From Streptomyces griseoluteus (lineage in GTDB: Bacteria > Actinomycetota > Actinomycetes > Streptomycetales > Streptomycetaceae): 64,000 bases of DNA. The notes beneath the pieces are model-generated. The model was not told the DNA's origin and did no database searches. It saw only the letters and a program-made list of their open reading frames with translations. The stretch lies in assembly GCA_000717735.1 (NCBI GenBank), contig JOBE01000060.1, positions 12,751 through 76,750 on the forward strand, read 5' to 3'. The position numbers were made by a program, and so were the translations under genes. Positions 1-10,681 of the stretch are shown here, piece after piece (the first letter of the stretch is position 1; every line of letters starts with the position of its first letter).

Positions 1-988
1 AGTTGCCCGAGGGCGAGAGTTCCGATGCCAGGCGCATCACCACCGGAAGCAGCGGGCCGTCGCCCGGCTTGAAGCCGAGGACCCGGGCCTGCGCCGGGGC
101 GTCCTCGGCCGCGATCCGGCCCTCGGCCAGGTCGGTCAGGAAGTCGCCCCGGCCGCGCGCGGCCAGTTCCTCCTCCTGGCGCGCCTGCATGAGGACGACC
201 GCGAGGAGGCCGGCCGCCCGTTCGGCCGCCATCCGGTGGACGGGGGAGAGGGCGCCGGAGACCGAGAGGAGGACGAGGCGGGCCCGTACGGACGCGGTGC
301 CGGGGCCGCCGCCGGGCACGTCGACCAGGACCGTGCCGGTGGGCGGGCCCGATTCACGGGCCGCCCGCTGGCCGCGCAGTCCGTCCCACACCTGGAGCGG
401 GTCGGCGGGTGCCGACTCGGTGCCCGCCGCGTAGAGCAGCTGTCCGTCGGCGGTCTCCAGGAAGACCGGGTTGGCGGCGAAGTCGGAGAGGATCCGCAGG
501 ACCTGCGGGATGCCGCCACCGCCGAGCAGCGCCTCGGTGCACTGCCGGTGGACCTCCTCGGCCTGGCGCAGGAGCGCGTAGTGGCCGTTGACGATCTCGG
601 TGTGGATCTCCTCCGTGACGGCGACGAAGGGGACTTCGCGGTGCAGCTGCACCAGCGGCAGGCCCGCCGCCCGAGCCGTCTCCACTATCGTCGCCGGGAG
701 CCGGGCGAAGCGCGGGCCCAGTTCGACGACGAGGGCCGCGATGCCCCGGTCCGCGAGCCGGCGGACGAAGGCCCGCTGCTCGGCCGGACGGGTGCCCAGA
801 CCGAGGCCCGTCGTGAGCAGCAGCTCGCCGCCCTTGAGCAGCGACGCGATGTTCGGCACCTCGCCCGCGTGCACCCAGCGCACCGTGCGGTGCAGCCGCT
901 CGGCGCCGGCGACGACCTCCGGGAGCCCGCCGCGCAGCCCCGGGAGTTCGAGCGCCCGCTGCACGGTGATCCCGCCCTGATTGTCCAT
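1..988 (-). CDS. PucR-family transcriptional regulator, C-terminus cut by window edge
   Basis: Reading from an ATG at 988 leftwards gives an uninterrupted frame to the window edge (about 329 residues). The N-terminal part, with phrases such as VRWVHAGEVPNIASLLKGGE and ELLLTTGLGL, matches the PurC-like (PucR) sensory domain; a linker or GGDEF-like middle region follows (VLVDVPGGGPGTASVRARLV). The C-terminal PucR HTH that would bind DNA lies outside the window, so the protein is incomplete here rather than broken. It is divergent from the permease/amine oxidase pair that starts at 1150, the arrangement expected of a local regulator of amine or amino-acid catabolism. Family recognition is firm; the ligand is not known. 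Confidence 0.85.
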   Translation of the reverse strand, partial: MDNQGGITVQRALELPGLRGGLPEVVAGAERLHRTVRWVHAGEVPNIASLLKGGELLLTTGLGLGTRPAEQRAFVRRLADRGIAALVVELGPRFARLPATIVETARAAGLPLVQLHREVPFVAVTEEIHTEIVNGHYALLRQAEEVHRQCTEALLGGGGIPQVLRILSDFAANPVFLETADGQLLYAAGTESAPADPLQVWDGLRGQRAARESGPPTGTVLVDVPGGGPGTASVRARLVLLSVSGALSPVHRMAAERAAGLLAVVLMQARQEEELAARGRGDFLTDLAEGRIAAEDAPAQARVLGFKPGDGPLLPVVMRLASELSPSGN

Positions 989-1149
989 GGGGCGGGACGC
1001 TACCCGCGTCCGTGTTCCGGCGACATCACCCTACGGTTACGAGGCCGGACACTTCGTACGCGGGGGCGACAACTCGTCGCCCCCTGGCGCGAATTGTGCG
1101 ACCGCATGTCGATTGTGGCCTGCGTCACTCGCGAGGATGCTCTCGCGCC

Positions 1150-2667
1150 ATGGCAAAGAACTCCACCCCAGAGGTCCACCGGCTGAAGGCGAACTCGGTC
1201 GGTCTCGTCGGCGTCGTCTTCATGGCCGTGGCCACCGCGGCCCCGATCACCGCGATGACCGGCAACCTCCCCATCGCCGTCGGCTTCGGCAACGGCACCG
1301 GCGCACCCGCCGGGTACCTCTTCGCGACGCTCGTCCTGACCGTCTTCTCGGTCGGATACGTGGCGATGGCCAAGCGGATCACGGCCGCCGGCGCGTTCTA
1401 CGGCTACATCTCGCACGGTCTCGGCCGGATCGCCGGCATGGCCTCGGGCATGCTCGCGGTCCTCGCCTACATCGTCTTCGAGGCCTCCATCGTCGGCGTC
1501 TTCGCGTACTTCGCCAAGACGACGGTCGCGGACCAGTTCGGCGTGGACGTGCCGTGGATCCTGTACGCGGCGGTCATGCTGGCCGTGACGGCCGTCCTGT
1601 CGTACTTCGACATCAACCTGACCGCCAAGGCGCTCGGCGTGATGCTGGTGGCCGAGATCGCGGTCCTCTTCGCCGTCGCCACCGCCGTACTCATCGCGGG
1701 CGGCGGCCCCGAGGGCATACCCGTCGAGCCGATCAACCCCGTGAACGCCTTCACCGGCTCCTCCGCCGGCCTCGGTCTCTTCTTCGCCTTCTGGTCCTGG
1801 GTCGGCTTCGAGTCGACCGCCATGTACGGCGAGGAGTCGCGCAACCCCAAGAAGGTCATCCCCCGCGCCACCCTCGTCTCCGTCATCGGCGTCGGCATCT
1901 TCTACATCTACGTCTCGTGGATGACGATCGCCGGCAACGGCCTGGCCGGATCGGTGAAGCTGTCCGCCTCCGCCTCCCCCCTCGACCTGTTCTTCGCGCC
2001 CACCCAGAGCTTCATCGGAGCCTGGGCCGTCGACGCCTTCCAGTGGCTGCTGCTCACCGGCTCCTTCGCCTGCGGCATGGCCTTCCACCAGTGCGCCTCG
2101 CGCTACCTGTACGCCATCGGCCGCGAGGGCTTCCTCCACCCGGCGCTCGGCCGGACGCACGCCAGGCACGGCTCGCCGTACATCGCCTCCTACGTGCAGA
2201 GCGCCATCGCCGTCGGCCTCGTCGCCGCCTTCTGGCTCACCGGCCAGGACCCGTACATCCACCTCTACACGCTGCTCGCGATCCTCGGCACGATGGCGAT
2301 CCTCATCGTCCAGACCCTCTGCTCCTTCGCCGTCATCGGCTACTTCCGCAAGAACCACCCCGAGGACCGGCACTGGTTCAAGACGCTCACCGCCCCGCTC
2401 CTCGGCGGTGTCGGCATGATCGCCGTCGTGGTCCTGCTGATCATGAACATGGAGACCGCGGCCGGACTGGCCGCCGACTCCCTCTTCTTCAAGGCGATCC
2501 CCTGGATCGTCGGCCTGGTCTTCTTCGGCGGCCTCGGCCTCGGCTTCTACCTCAAGGCCAAGCGGCCCGAGCGGTACGAGATCATCGGCCGGATCGTCCT
2601 GGAGGACGCCGCCGAGCGCGACGAGGACACCCCCACCGCGCAGCCCGCCCCCGTGTCACAGATCTGA
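1150..2667 (+). CDS. APC-superfamily amino acid/amine permease
   Basis: A 505-residue membrane protein, the normal length for amino acid-polyamine-organocation permeases, with about twelve hydrophobic segments. The first helix carries the family signature GLVGVVFMAVATAAPITAMTG, and a later helix has FFAFWSWVGFESTAMYGEE, typical of the substrate-binding helix 6 region. I chose the ATG at 1150 (MAKNSTPEVHRL) because residues encoded further upstream are basic, non-homologous and would overlap the promoter. It is followed after 41 bases by a secreted amine oxidase gene, so import of the amino acid or amine and its oxidation are probably linked. Substrate cannot be read from the sequence. Confidence 0.9.
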   Translation: MAKNSTPEVHRLKANSVGLVGVVFMAVATAAPITAMTGNLPIAVGFGNGTGAPAGYLFATLVLTVFSVGYVAMAKRITAAGAFYGYISHGLGRIAGMASGMLAVLAYIVFEASIVGVFAYFAKTTVADQFGVDVPWILYAAVMLAVTAVLSYFDINLTAKALGVMLVAEIAVLFAVATAVLIAGGGPEGIPVEPINPVNAFTGSSAGLGLFFAFWSWVGFESTAMYGEESRNPKKVIPRATLVSVIGVGIFYIYVSWMTIAGNGLAGSVKLSASASPLDLFFAPTQSFIGAWAVDAFQWLLLTGSFACGMAFHQCASRYLYAIGREGFLHPALGRTHARHGSPYIASYVQSAIAVGLVAAFWLTGQDPYIHLYTLLAILGTMAILIVQTLCSFAVIGYFRKNHPEDRHWFKTLTAPLLGGVGMIAVVVLLIMNMETAAGLAADSLFFKAIPWIVGLVFFGGLGLGFYLKAKRPERYEIIGRIVLEDAAERDEDTPTAQPAPVSQI

Positions 2668-2708
2668 CCCCTTCAGAGCGGAATCCCCCTCTTCTCCAGG
2701 AGCGCCCC

Positions 2709-4364
2709 ATGGCACGCACCAACCCGATGCACCTCCTGAAGCGCCTCGCCGCCGAGCACGCCGACGCCCGACGGCTGAAGCTGCCCGTCGACGAGCTCCG
2801 CGGCATGCGGGCCGACGCCGCCGGGCGCCGGTCCCTCCTCAAGTACGCCGCCGCGGCCGGTGTCGCCGTCGGTGCCGGCGGGGCCGTCGGCCTGGGCGGT
2901 GCCGTCCCCGCCCGCGCCGGCACCCCGGACCGTCCCCTCGACGGCGCCACCGCCCGGGTCGCCGTCGTCGGGGCCGGGATCTCCGGCCTCACCGCCGCCC
3001 TCACCCTCCAGGACGCCGGGCTCAAGCCCGTCCTCTACGAGGCCAACCCGTCCAGGGTCGGCGGCCGCATGTGGACGCAGCGCGGCCACTGGGCGTACGG
3101 GCAGACCTCCGAGATCGGCGGCGAGCTGATCGACACCAGCCACAAGAAGATCCTGGAGCTCTGCCGCCGCTTCCGCCTCGACGTCGAGGACTTCCTCGGC
3201 GGCGGCCCCAACGGCGCCGAGGAGGTCCTCTGGTTCGGCGGCGCCTACTACCCGCGCCACCAGGCCGACGAGGACTTCAAGGCGGTCTACCAGTCGCTGC
3301 GCCGCGACCTCTCGGAGGCGGGCGAGGTCTTCTGGAACCAGACCACCCCCACCGGCACCGCACTCGACAACATGTCGATATACGAGTGGATCGAGACCCG
3401 GGTCCCCGGGGGACACACCTCCCCGCTCGGCAAGTTCATCGACGTCGCCTACAACGTCGAGTACGGCGCCGACACCACCGAACAGTCCTCGCTCGCCCTC
3501 GTCCTGCTGATGGGCTACCAGACCAATCCCGGCAACTTCAACATCTGGGGGCTCTCCAACGAGCGCTACCACGTGGTCGGCGGCAACGACCGGCTCCCGA
3601 ACGCCATCGCCGGGGCACTCACCCCCGGCACCCTGCGCCAGGGCTGGTCCCTGACCGCCGTACGGGCCAACGCGGACGGCACACAGACGCTGACCTTCAC
3701 CGAGGCCGGCGCCACCCGGACGGTCACCGCCGACCACACGGTCCTGTGCCTGCCCCTGCCGATCCTCAAGCAGCTCGACTTCTCCCGGGCCGGGTTCGAC
3801 CCGCTCATGACGAACCTGCTGCGCGACGCGCGGATGGGCTACTGCACCAAGCTCAACATGCAGTTCGGCACCCGCCCCTGGCGGGGGACCGGAGCCTGGC
3901 CGGGCGTCTCCGCCGGCGACTGCTTCACCGACAGCGAGGTGCAGCAGACCTGGGACACCACCAAGATCCAGGGCGGCACCGGCGGCATCCTCATCCAGTA
4001 CGGCGGCGGCACCCTGGCCAAGGCCCTGAACCCGGCCGGGCCGTTCTCCACCGAGTCCGACCCGTACGTGCGCGGCCTCGTCACCCGCTACCTCGCGGGC
4101 ATCGACGCCTTCTTCCCCGGCACGTCCAGGGCGTACACGGGCCGCGCCCAGCTCTCCGCCTGGCACAAGAACCCGTACTCCCTCGGCGCGTACTCCTGCT
4201 GGCCCGTGGGCTACCTCCACCGGTACGCGGGGTACGAGGGCACCGCCCAGGGCAACGTCCACATCGGCGGCGAGCACTGTTCGTACGACTTCCAGGGCTT
4301 CATGGAAGGCGGGGCCACGGAGGGCGAGCGGGCCGCCAGGGAGGTGATCGAAGCCTTGAGGTGA
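2709..4364 (+). CDS. Tat-exported flavin monoamine/L-amino-acid oxidase
   Basis: A 551-residue flavoenzyme expected to oxidise a primary amine or L-amino acid to the imine with release of peroxide and ammonia. Residues 40-70 form a twin-arginine signal (GRRSLLK then an Ala/Gly-rich stretch ending ARA). Residues 84-112 are the dinucleotide-binding Rossmann motif [15 protein letters not shown] ending in an acidic residue, and the C-terminus has the second FAD contact region [18 protein letters not shown] of the amine-oxidase family. The start ATG is preceded by AGGAG at 2698-2702. Upstream 41 bases away is an APC permease and beyond it a PucR regulator, so the three genes look like one catabolic unit. 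Substrate is undetermined. Confidence 0.88.
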   Translation: MARTNPMHLLKRLAAEHADARRLKLPVDELRGMRADAAGRRSLLKYAAAAGVAVGAGGAVGLGGAVPARAGTPDRPLDGATARVAVVGAGISGLTAALTLQDAGLKPVLYEANPSRVGGRMWTQRGHWAYGQTSEIGGELIDTSHKKILELCRRFRLDVEDFLGGGPNGAEEVLWFGGAYYPRHQADEDFKAVYQSLRRDLSEAGEVFWNQTTPTGTALDNMSIYEWIETRVPGGHTSPLGKFIDVAYNVEYGADTTEQSSLALVLLMGYQTNPGNFNIWGLSNERYHVVGGNDRLPNAIAGALTPGTLRQGWSLTAVRANADGTQTLTFTEAGATRTVTADHTVLCLPLPILKQLDFSRAGFDPLMTNLLRDARMGYCTKLNMQFGTRPWRGTGAWPGVSAGDCFTDSEVQQTWDTTKIQGGTGGILIQYGGGTLAKALNPAGPFSTESDPYVRGLVTRYLAGIDAFFPGTSRAYTGRAQLSAWHKNPYSLGAYSCWPVGYLHRYAGYEGTAQGNVHIGGEHCSYDFQGFMEGGATEGERAAREVIEALR

Positions 4365-4398
4365 CCCTCGGGCCGGTGGCCTTCGGACCCGGTGGCCC

Positions 4399-5787
4399 TC
4401 AGGCGGCCGGCGCGATGTTGTGGTTGAAGTGGAAGACGTTGTCGGGGTCGTAGGCGGCCTTGACCCGGGCGAGGCGCCGGTAGTTGTCGGCGCCGAAGCC
4501 CTCGACGACCCGCTTCTCGCCCTCGGAGCCGATGAAGTTCAGGTACACGGCCCCGGTCGACCACGGCCTCGCGTCGGCCCGCACGTCCCGCACCCACCGG
4601 ATCGCCCGATCGTCGTCGGCCGGGTCCGTCCAGGTCGCGAAGGGATGGACGGCCCAGGGCGCGGTACGCCACGGGATCGGGTCGTCGGGCCGGCCGGCCG
4701 CCACCGCGCCGCCCAGCGGGAACAGCACGTGCTGGCAGGCGGTGGGCGGCGGGATCTTCAGCGCCCGCTCGCAGTAGACGTCCACCGCCGCGTCGGGCAG
4801 TTCGCTCAGGTACTCCGCCGACCAGTAGTTCCGCAGGCCGGGCGGGTCGTCGAGCATGCACTGGAGGTCGGTGTAGGCGATGTCCATGACCACCTCGACC
4901 ACGGGGCCGAGGGCGAGCAGCGGCGCCGAGAGCTCCCGGACCCCGGCCACGGGGCCGGTGTACGTGAGGAGCGTGCCGCAGAGCAGCTCGCCGACGAGGT
5001 GCTCGGGGACGAACGGCGCGGGCGGCGCGGGGAAGTAGATGACCCCGCCGCCCACGTCGTCGGGGGCGGACCCGACGAGGTCGCGGAAGGCGCGCACCAC
5101 CTCGGGAGCCTTCTCCGGCATGAAGAACAGCATCGCGATGCTCAGCTCCGGCAGGTCGTGCAGGCGCAGGGTGAGCGAGGTGGCCACCCCGAAGTTGCCG
5201 CCGCCGCCGTGCAGGGCCCAGAACAGCTCCGGGTTCTCCTCCGCGTCGGTGTGCACGTGCTTGCCCTCGGCGGTGATCAGCTCCGCCGCCAGGAGGTTGT
5301 CGCTCGCGAGGCCGAACTTCCGCTCCAGCCAGCCCGATCCGCCGCCCAGGGTGAACCCGCCGACGCCGGTCGTGGACGCCCGCCCACCGGTGGTGGCCAG
5401 CCGGAAGGGCTGAGTGGCGTGATCGAGCCGGCTCATGGTCGCGCCGCCCTCGACCCGTACCGTCATGTGCTCGGGGTCCGCGACGACCGCGTGCATCCGG
5501 CGCAGGTCCACGACGAGGCCGTCGGCCACGACGGACGTGCCGGCGACGCTGTGCCCGCCGCCGCGCACCGCGACGGGCAGCTCCGTCTCGCGGCCGAACA
5601 GGATCGCGTTGGAGACGTCCTCCTGGGTCGCGCACTGTGCGATGACGGCCGGACGCCGGTCGATCATGGCGTTGTGGACCACCCTGGCCTCGTCGTAGCC
5701 CGGATCACCGGGTACGAACACCTCACCGGCCAGATCCTCGCGAAGTCCGGCGAGAGCTGTCTTCGGGACGCTGATCTGGGGAGCCAT
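4399..5787 (-). CDS. FAD-linked oxidase with berberine-bridge (BBE) domain
   Basis: 462 residues. The N-terminal half is an FAD_binding_4 (PCMH) domain with the segment [12 protein letters not shown], where the His is the usual site of covalent attachment to [21 protein letters not shown] is the second flavin-contact loop. The C-terminal BBE motif [15 protein letters not shown] is complete. Such enzymes oxidise alcohols, sugars or secondary metabolites. The expected partner Cys of bicovalent members is not evident in the loop, so attachment is probably through His only. It converges on the amine oxidase gene with only 34 bases between stops. No signal peptide; probably cytoplasmic. No good ribosome binding site precedes the ATG. 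Confidence 0.88.
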   Translation of the reverse strand: MAPQISVPKTALAGLREDLAGEVFVPGDPGYDEARVVHNAMIDRRPAVIAQCATQEDVSNAILFGRETELPVAVRGGGHSVAGTSVVADGLVVDLRRMHAVVADPEHMTVRVEGGATMSRLDHATQPFRLATTGGRASTTGVGGFTLGGGSGWLERKFGLASDNLLAAELITAEGKHVHTDAEENPELFWALHGGGGNFGVATSLTLRLHDLPELSIAMLFFMPEKAPEVVRAFRDLVGSAPDDVGGGVIYFPAPPAPFVPEHLVGELLCGTLLTYTGPVAGVRELSAPLLALGPVVEVVMDIAYTDLQCMLDDPPGLRNYWSAEYLSELPDAAVDVYCERALKIPPPTACQHVLFPLGGAVAAGRPDDPIPWRTAPWAVHPFATWTDPADDDRAIRWVRDVRADARPWSTGAVYLNFIGSEGEKRVVEGFGADNYRRLARVKAAYDPDNVFHFNHNIAPAA

Positions 5788-5886
5788 CAGGAGGCCCCCC
5801 TTTCCGAGGGGGGGACAGGACCCTCCCAGCGTATTCCCGCGGACGGCTCCCGTCGCCTCAGCCGCCGTACGCCCCCCGGCTCGCGG

Positions 5887-7689
5887 TCAGCCCCCGTACG
5901 CCCCGCTGGCCGTCAGCCGCAGTGCCGTGTCGATCAGCGGGACGTGGCTGAAGGCCTGCGGGAAGTTCCCCACCTGCCGCTGGAGCCTCGGGTCCCACTC
6001 CTCGGCGAGCAGCCCCAGGTCGTTGCGGAGCGCGAGGAGCTTCTCGAAGAGCGTGCGGGCCTCGTCCACCCGGCCGATCATCGCCAGGTCGTCCGCCAGC
6101 CAGAAGGAGCACGCCAGGAACGCGCCCTCGTCGCCCTCCAGGCCGTCGACGCCGGCCTCCTCGCCGGACGTCGGGTAGCGCAGTACGAAGCCGTCCTCGG
6201 TGGAGAGCTCCCGCTGGATCGCCTCGATGGTGCCGATGACCCGCTTGTCGTCCGGCGGCAGGAAGCCCATCTGCGGGATCAGCAGCAGCGAGGCGTCCAG
6301 CTCCTTGGAGCCGTACGACTGGGTGAAGGTGTTCCGCTCCTGGTCGTAGCCCTTCTCGCAGACGTCCCGGTGGATCTCGTCGCGCAGCTCCTGCCAGCGC
6401 TCCAGCGGGCCGTCGGCGTCCCCGGACTCGATGAGCTTGATGGTGCGGTCGACGGCCACCCAGGCCATCACCTTGGAGTGGACGAAGTGGCGGCGGGGGC
6501 CGCGTACCTCCCAGATGCCCTCGTCGGGCTGGTCCCAGTGCTTCTCCAGGTAGTTGATCAGCTTGATCTGGAGGAGCGAGGCGTAGTCGTTGCGGGAGAG
6601 GCCCGTCATGTGCGCGAGGTGGAGGGCCTCGGTGACCTCGCCGTAGACGTCCAGCTGGAGCTGGTTGGCGGCGCCGTTGCCGACCCGGACCGGGCCCGAG
6701 TTCTCGTACCCGGGGAGCCAGTCGAGCTCCGCCTCGCCGAGCTCCCGCTCGCCCGCGATGCCGTACATGATCTGGAGGTTCTCCGGGTCGCCCGCGACCG
6801 CGCGGAGCAGCCAGTCCCGCCAGGCGCGGGCCTCCTCGCGGTAGCCGGTGCGGAGCATCGAGGAGAGGGTGATCGCCGCGTCCCGCAGCCAGGTGTAGCG
6901 GTAGTCCCAGTTGCGGACGCCGCCGATCTCCTCGGGCAGCGAGGTGGTCGGCGCGGCCACGATCCCGCCGGTCGGCGCGTACGTCAGGGCCTTCAGGGTG
7001 ATCAGGGAGCGGACCACGGCCTCCCGGTAGGGCCCGTGGTACGTGCAGTGCTCGACCCACTCGCGCCAGAAGTCGGCGGTCGCCTCCAGGGCGCCCTCGG
7101 GGTCCGGCAGGGCGGGCGGCTCCCGGTGCGAGGGCTGCCAGGAGATCGTGAACGTGATCCGGTCACCGGGATTCACCGTGAACTCGGAGTACGTCGTCAG
7201 GTCCTTGCCGTGGGTTTCGACCTCGGTGTCCAGCCAGACCGAGTCGGGCCCCGCGACGGCGACCGTGCGCTCGCCCACCTTGTGGACCCACGGCACGATC
7301 CGGCCGTAGCTGAAGCGCATCCGCAGCGAGGAACGCATCCGGACCCGGCCGGAGACGCCCTCCACGATCCGGATGAGCTGCGGGGCGCCCTCGCGCGGGG
7401 GCATGAAGTCGGTCACCCGGACCGTGCCGCGCGGGGTGTCCCACTCGGACTCCAGGATCAGCGAGTCGCCGACGTAGCGCCGCCGGTCGGCCGGGAGCGG
7501 CTCGGCGTCGGCGGGCCCGGCGGGCGCCACCCGCCAGAAGCCGTGTTCCTCGGTGCCGAGCAGTCCGGCGAAGACCGCCTGCGAGTCGAAGCGGGGGAGA
7601 CACAGCCAGTCCACGCTGCCGTCCCGGCAGACCAGGGCTGCTGTCTGCATGTCTCCGATGAGTGCGTAATCCTCGATGCGCCCGGCCAC
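5887..7689 (-). CDS. Glycoside hydrolase family 15 protein (glucoamylase/trehalase type)
   Basis: About 600 residues, a standard length for actinobacterial GH15. It begins with the family hallmark [33 protein letters not shown], has an N-terminal beta-sandwich region, then the (alpha/alpha)6 barrel with [15 protein letters not shown] and the acid-containing block [21 protein letters not shown] chose the GTG at 7689 because GGAG lies 8 bases upstream; a GTG at 7698 and an ATG at 7800 lack this. Related actinobacterial enzymes act on trehalose or alpha-glucans, and sequence alone does not separate these. No signal peptide, so an intracellular role such as trehalose or maltooligosaccharide breakdown is likely. 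It is divergent from pyrG. Confidence 0.9.
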   Translation of the reverse strand: MAGRIEDYALIGDMQTAALVCRDGSVDWLCLPRFDSQAVFAGLLGTEEHGFWRVAPAGPADAEPLPADRRRYVGDSLILESEWDTPRGTVRVTDFMPPREGAPQLIRIVEGVSGRVRMRSSLRMRFSYGRIVPWVHKVGERTVAVAGPDSVWLDTEVETHGKDLTTYSEFTVNPGDRITFTISWQPSHREPPALPDPEGALEATADFWREWVEHCTYHGPYREAVVRSLITLKALTYAPTGGIVAAPTTSLPEEIGGVRNWDYRYTWLRDAAITLSSMLRTGYREEARAWRDWLLRAVAGDPENLQIMYGIAGERELGEAELDWLPGYENSGPVRVGNGAANQLQLDVYGEVTEALHLAHMTGLSRNDYASLLQIKLINYLEKHWDQPDEGIWEVRGPRRHFVHSKVMAWVAVDRTIKLIESGDADGPLERWQELRDEIHRDVCEKGYDQERNTFTQSYGSKELDASLLLIPQMGFLPPDDKRVIGTIEAIQRELSTEDGFVLRYPTSGEEAGVDGLEGDEGAFLACSFWLADDLAMIGRVDEARTLFEKLLALRNDLGLLAEEWDPRLQRQVGNFPQAFSHVPLIDTALRLTASGAYGG

Positions 7690-8103
7690 GTGCTTCACTC
7701 CAGTCGAACGGCCATGTCCGCCCCGCGGGGCGCTTGCTCCAGATGCTCCGGCTGGTCTCGGCCGGGTCGGCGGGCAATGTCCGAGCAGGATACGTCGCAC
7801 GCTGCTGACGCGCTGATCACGCCGGTAACGGCGTTGCTCCGATCAGGTGAACGGATCTTCCTCCCCGTTCCCCGCCGTTCACCGCCCTCCCTGTCGCCTC
7901 GTGTCGCCCTCCGTGTACACCCGACTGCCGCGTGTGGCCGGAAGCGGTCTCTCCATGTCGCTGATACCCTGGTACCCCGTGGACCGGTGGGAAACGGCGA
8001 CAGCCGAGAACCCCGAAACCGCAGCGACGGCACCCCCCGATTCTTCCGGAGGGGACGCCGGTACGCACCTCCAGAACGCGACCACGGGAGCCCCCTCTTG
8101 GCG
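7690..8103. other. Divergent intergenic region GH15 / pyrG (414 bases) with an inverted repeat
   Basis: No credible gene is present. A 9-bp perfect inverted repeat GGTGAACGG (7846-7854) / CCGTTCACC (7875-7883) with a 20-base spacer is the only clear structure; it could be an operator or an mRNA hairpin on the GH15 side. GGGAG at 8086-8090 is the pyrG ribosome binding site. I see no convincing -35/-10 pair. Confidence 0.5.
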
Positions 8104-9753
<1,650 letters not shown>

Positions 9754-9771
9754 TACGGCGCGTTAACGTTG

Positions 9772-9811
9772 CCGGGGTACGGGTCCCTTCCGGGACGCGT
9801 ACCCCGGTTTT
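9772..9811 (+). terminator. Terminator after pyrG
   Basis: Arms 9772-9781 and 9798-9807 pair over 10 bp, a further 5 bp pair inside (9783-9787 with 9792-9796), loop TTCC, then TTTT at 9808-9811. It ends 20 bases before the Nudix start, so the Nudix gene either has read-through or a promoter in the hairpin region. Confidence 0.8.
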
Positions 9812-9831
9812 CGTATGTGGGAGGACAGCTC

Positions 9832-10461
9832 ATGCAGCAGGTGCAGGACACCCCGGAGGAGTGGCGGGTCGTCGCGACCACGACCCCCTTCACGGGCAAC
9901 AAGACGAGTGTCCGCACGGACGACGTGGTCATGCCGGACGGCTCGGTCGTCCGCCGTGACTACCAGGTCCACCCCGGCTCGGTCGCCGTGCTCGCCCTGG
10001 ACGAACAGGACCGTGTGGTCGTCCTCCGGCAGTACCGGCACCCCGTGCGGCAGAAGCTGTGGGAGATCCCGGCCGGGCTGCTCGACGTGCCCGGTGAGAA
10101 CCCGCTGCACGCCGCGCAGCGCGAGCTGTACGAGGAGGCGCACGTCAAGGCCGAGGACTGGCGGGTCCTCGCCGACGTCTACACGACGCCGGGCGGCTGC
10201 GACGAGGCGGTACGGATCTTCCTCGCCCGGGACCTCGCGGAGGCGGAGGGCGAGCGCTTCGAGGTCGCCGAGGAGGAGGCCGACATGGAGCTGGCGCGCG
10301 TGCCGCTCGCGGACCTCGTACGGAAGGTGCTCGCGGGCGAGCTGCACAACAACTGCCTGGTCGTGGGCGTCCTGTCGCTGGCCGCCGCGCGGGCGGGGGA
10401 GGGGCTCGACGCGCTGCGCCCGGCCGAGGCGCCGTGGCCGGCCCGGCCGTTCGCGTCGTAG
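9832..10461 (+). CDS. Nudix hydrolase, ADP-ribose pyrophosphatase type
   Basis: 209 residues. The Nudix box is at about residues 82-104 (GLLDVPGENPLHAAQRELYEEA): the metal-binding REL.EE core is complete, but there is one extra residue between the first Gly and Glu and the last Gly is replaced by Ala, a form I associate with the ADP-ribose pyrophosphatase branch of actinobacteria. It probably cleaves ADP-ribose or a similar nucleoside diphosphate sugar. ATG at 9832 is preceded by GGGAGG. It lies between pyrG and a P-loop/TPR gene and is flanked by terminators on both sides, so it is probably monocistronic. Confidence 0.9.
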   Translation: MQQVQDTPEEWRVVATTTPFTGNKTSVRTDDVVMPDGSVVRRDYQVHPGSVAVLALDEQDRVVVLRQYRHPVRQKLWEIPAGLLDVPGENPLHAAQRELYEEAHVKAEDWRVLADVYTTPGGCDEAVRIFLARDLAEAEGERFEVAEEEADMELARVPLADLVRKVLAGELHNNCLVVGVLSLAAARAGEGLDALRPAEAPWPARPFAS

Positions 10462-10469
10462 GCGCGGCG

Positions 10470-10497
10470 CCCCCGGGGCCGGGACGGGCCCCGGGGG
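10470..10497 (+). terminator. GC-rich hairpin after the Nudix gene
   Basis: Perfect 11-bp stem: 10470-10480 pairs with 10487-10497, loop GGGACG. There is no U-tract, as is common for Streptomyces intrinsic terminators. Confidence 0.6.
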
Positions 10498-10498
10498 T

Positions 10499-10533
10499 CC
10501 GTTCGTACGGGTGTCGGGGCCCGTTCGTACGGG
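10499..10533. repeat. Direct repeat of CCGTTCGTACGGG, 22-base spacing
   Basis: Two exact copies of the 13-base near-palindrome CCGTTCGTACGGG at 10499-10511 and 10521-10533. The centre-to-centre distance of 22 bases is two helical turns, so both would face the same side of the helix. They sit 150 bases upstream of the P-loop/TPR gene and may be operator sites. Confidence 0.4.
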
Positions 10534-10681
10534 AGCCGGTGTGACCATCCGCTGATCCGATCGGGGGACGTGTCCGCCGCGCTCCGCCGGGTCCGTACCG
10601 TGCCCTGAACTACGCTCGGAATCGCCCGTGCGGAGACCCCCGCGGGATCGGCGTGTGCGCAGGTGGACGGGAGCGTGGCCC

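Noticed and set aside
1000-2373. Long minus-strand frames opposite the permease and many others in the window
   Set aside because: Shadow frames caused by high GC at codon position three; translations are low-complexity Arg/Gly/Ala without motifs.
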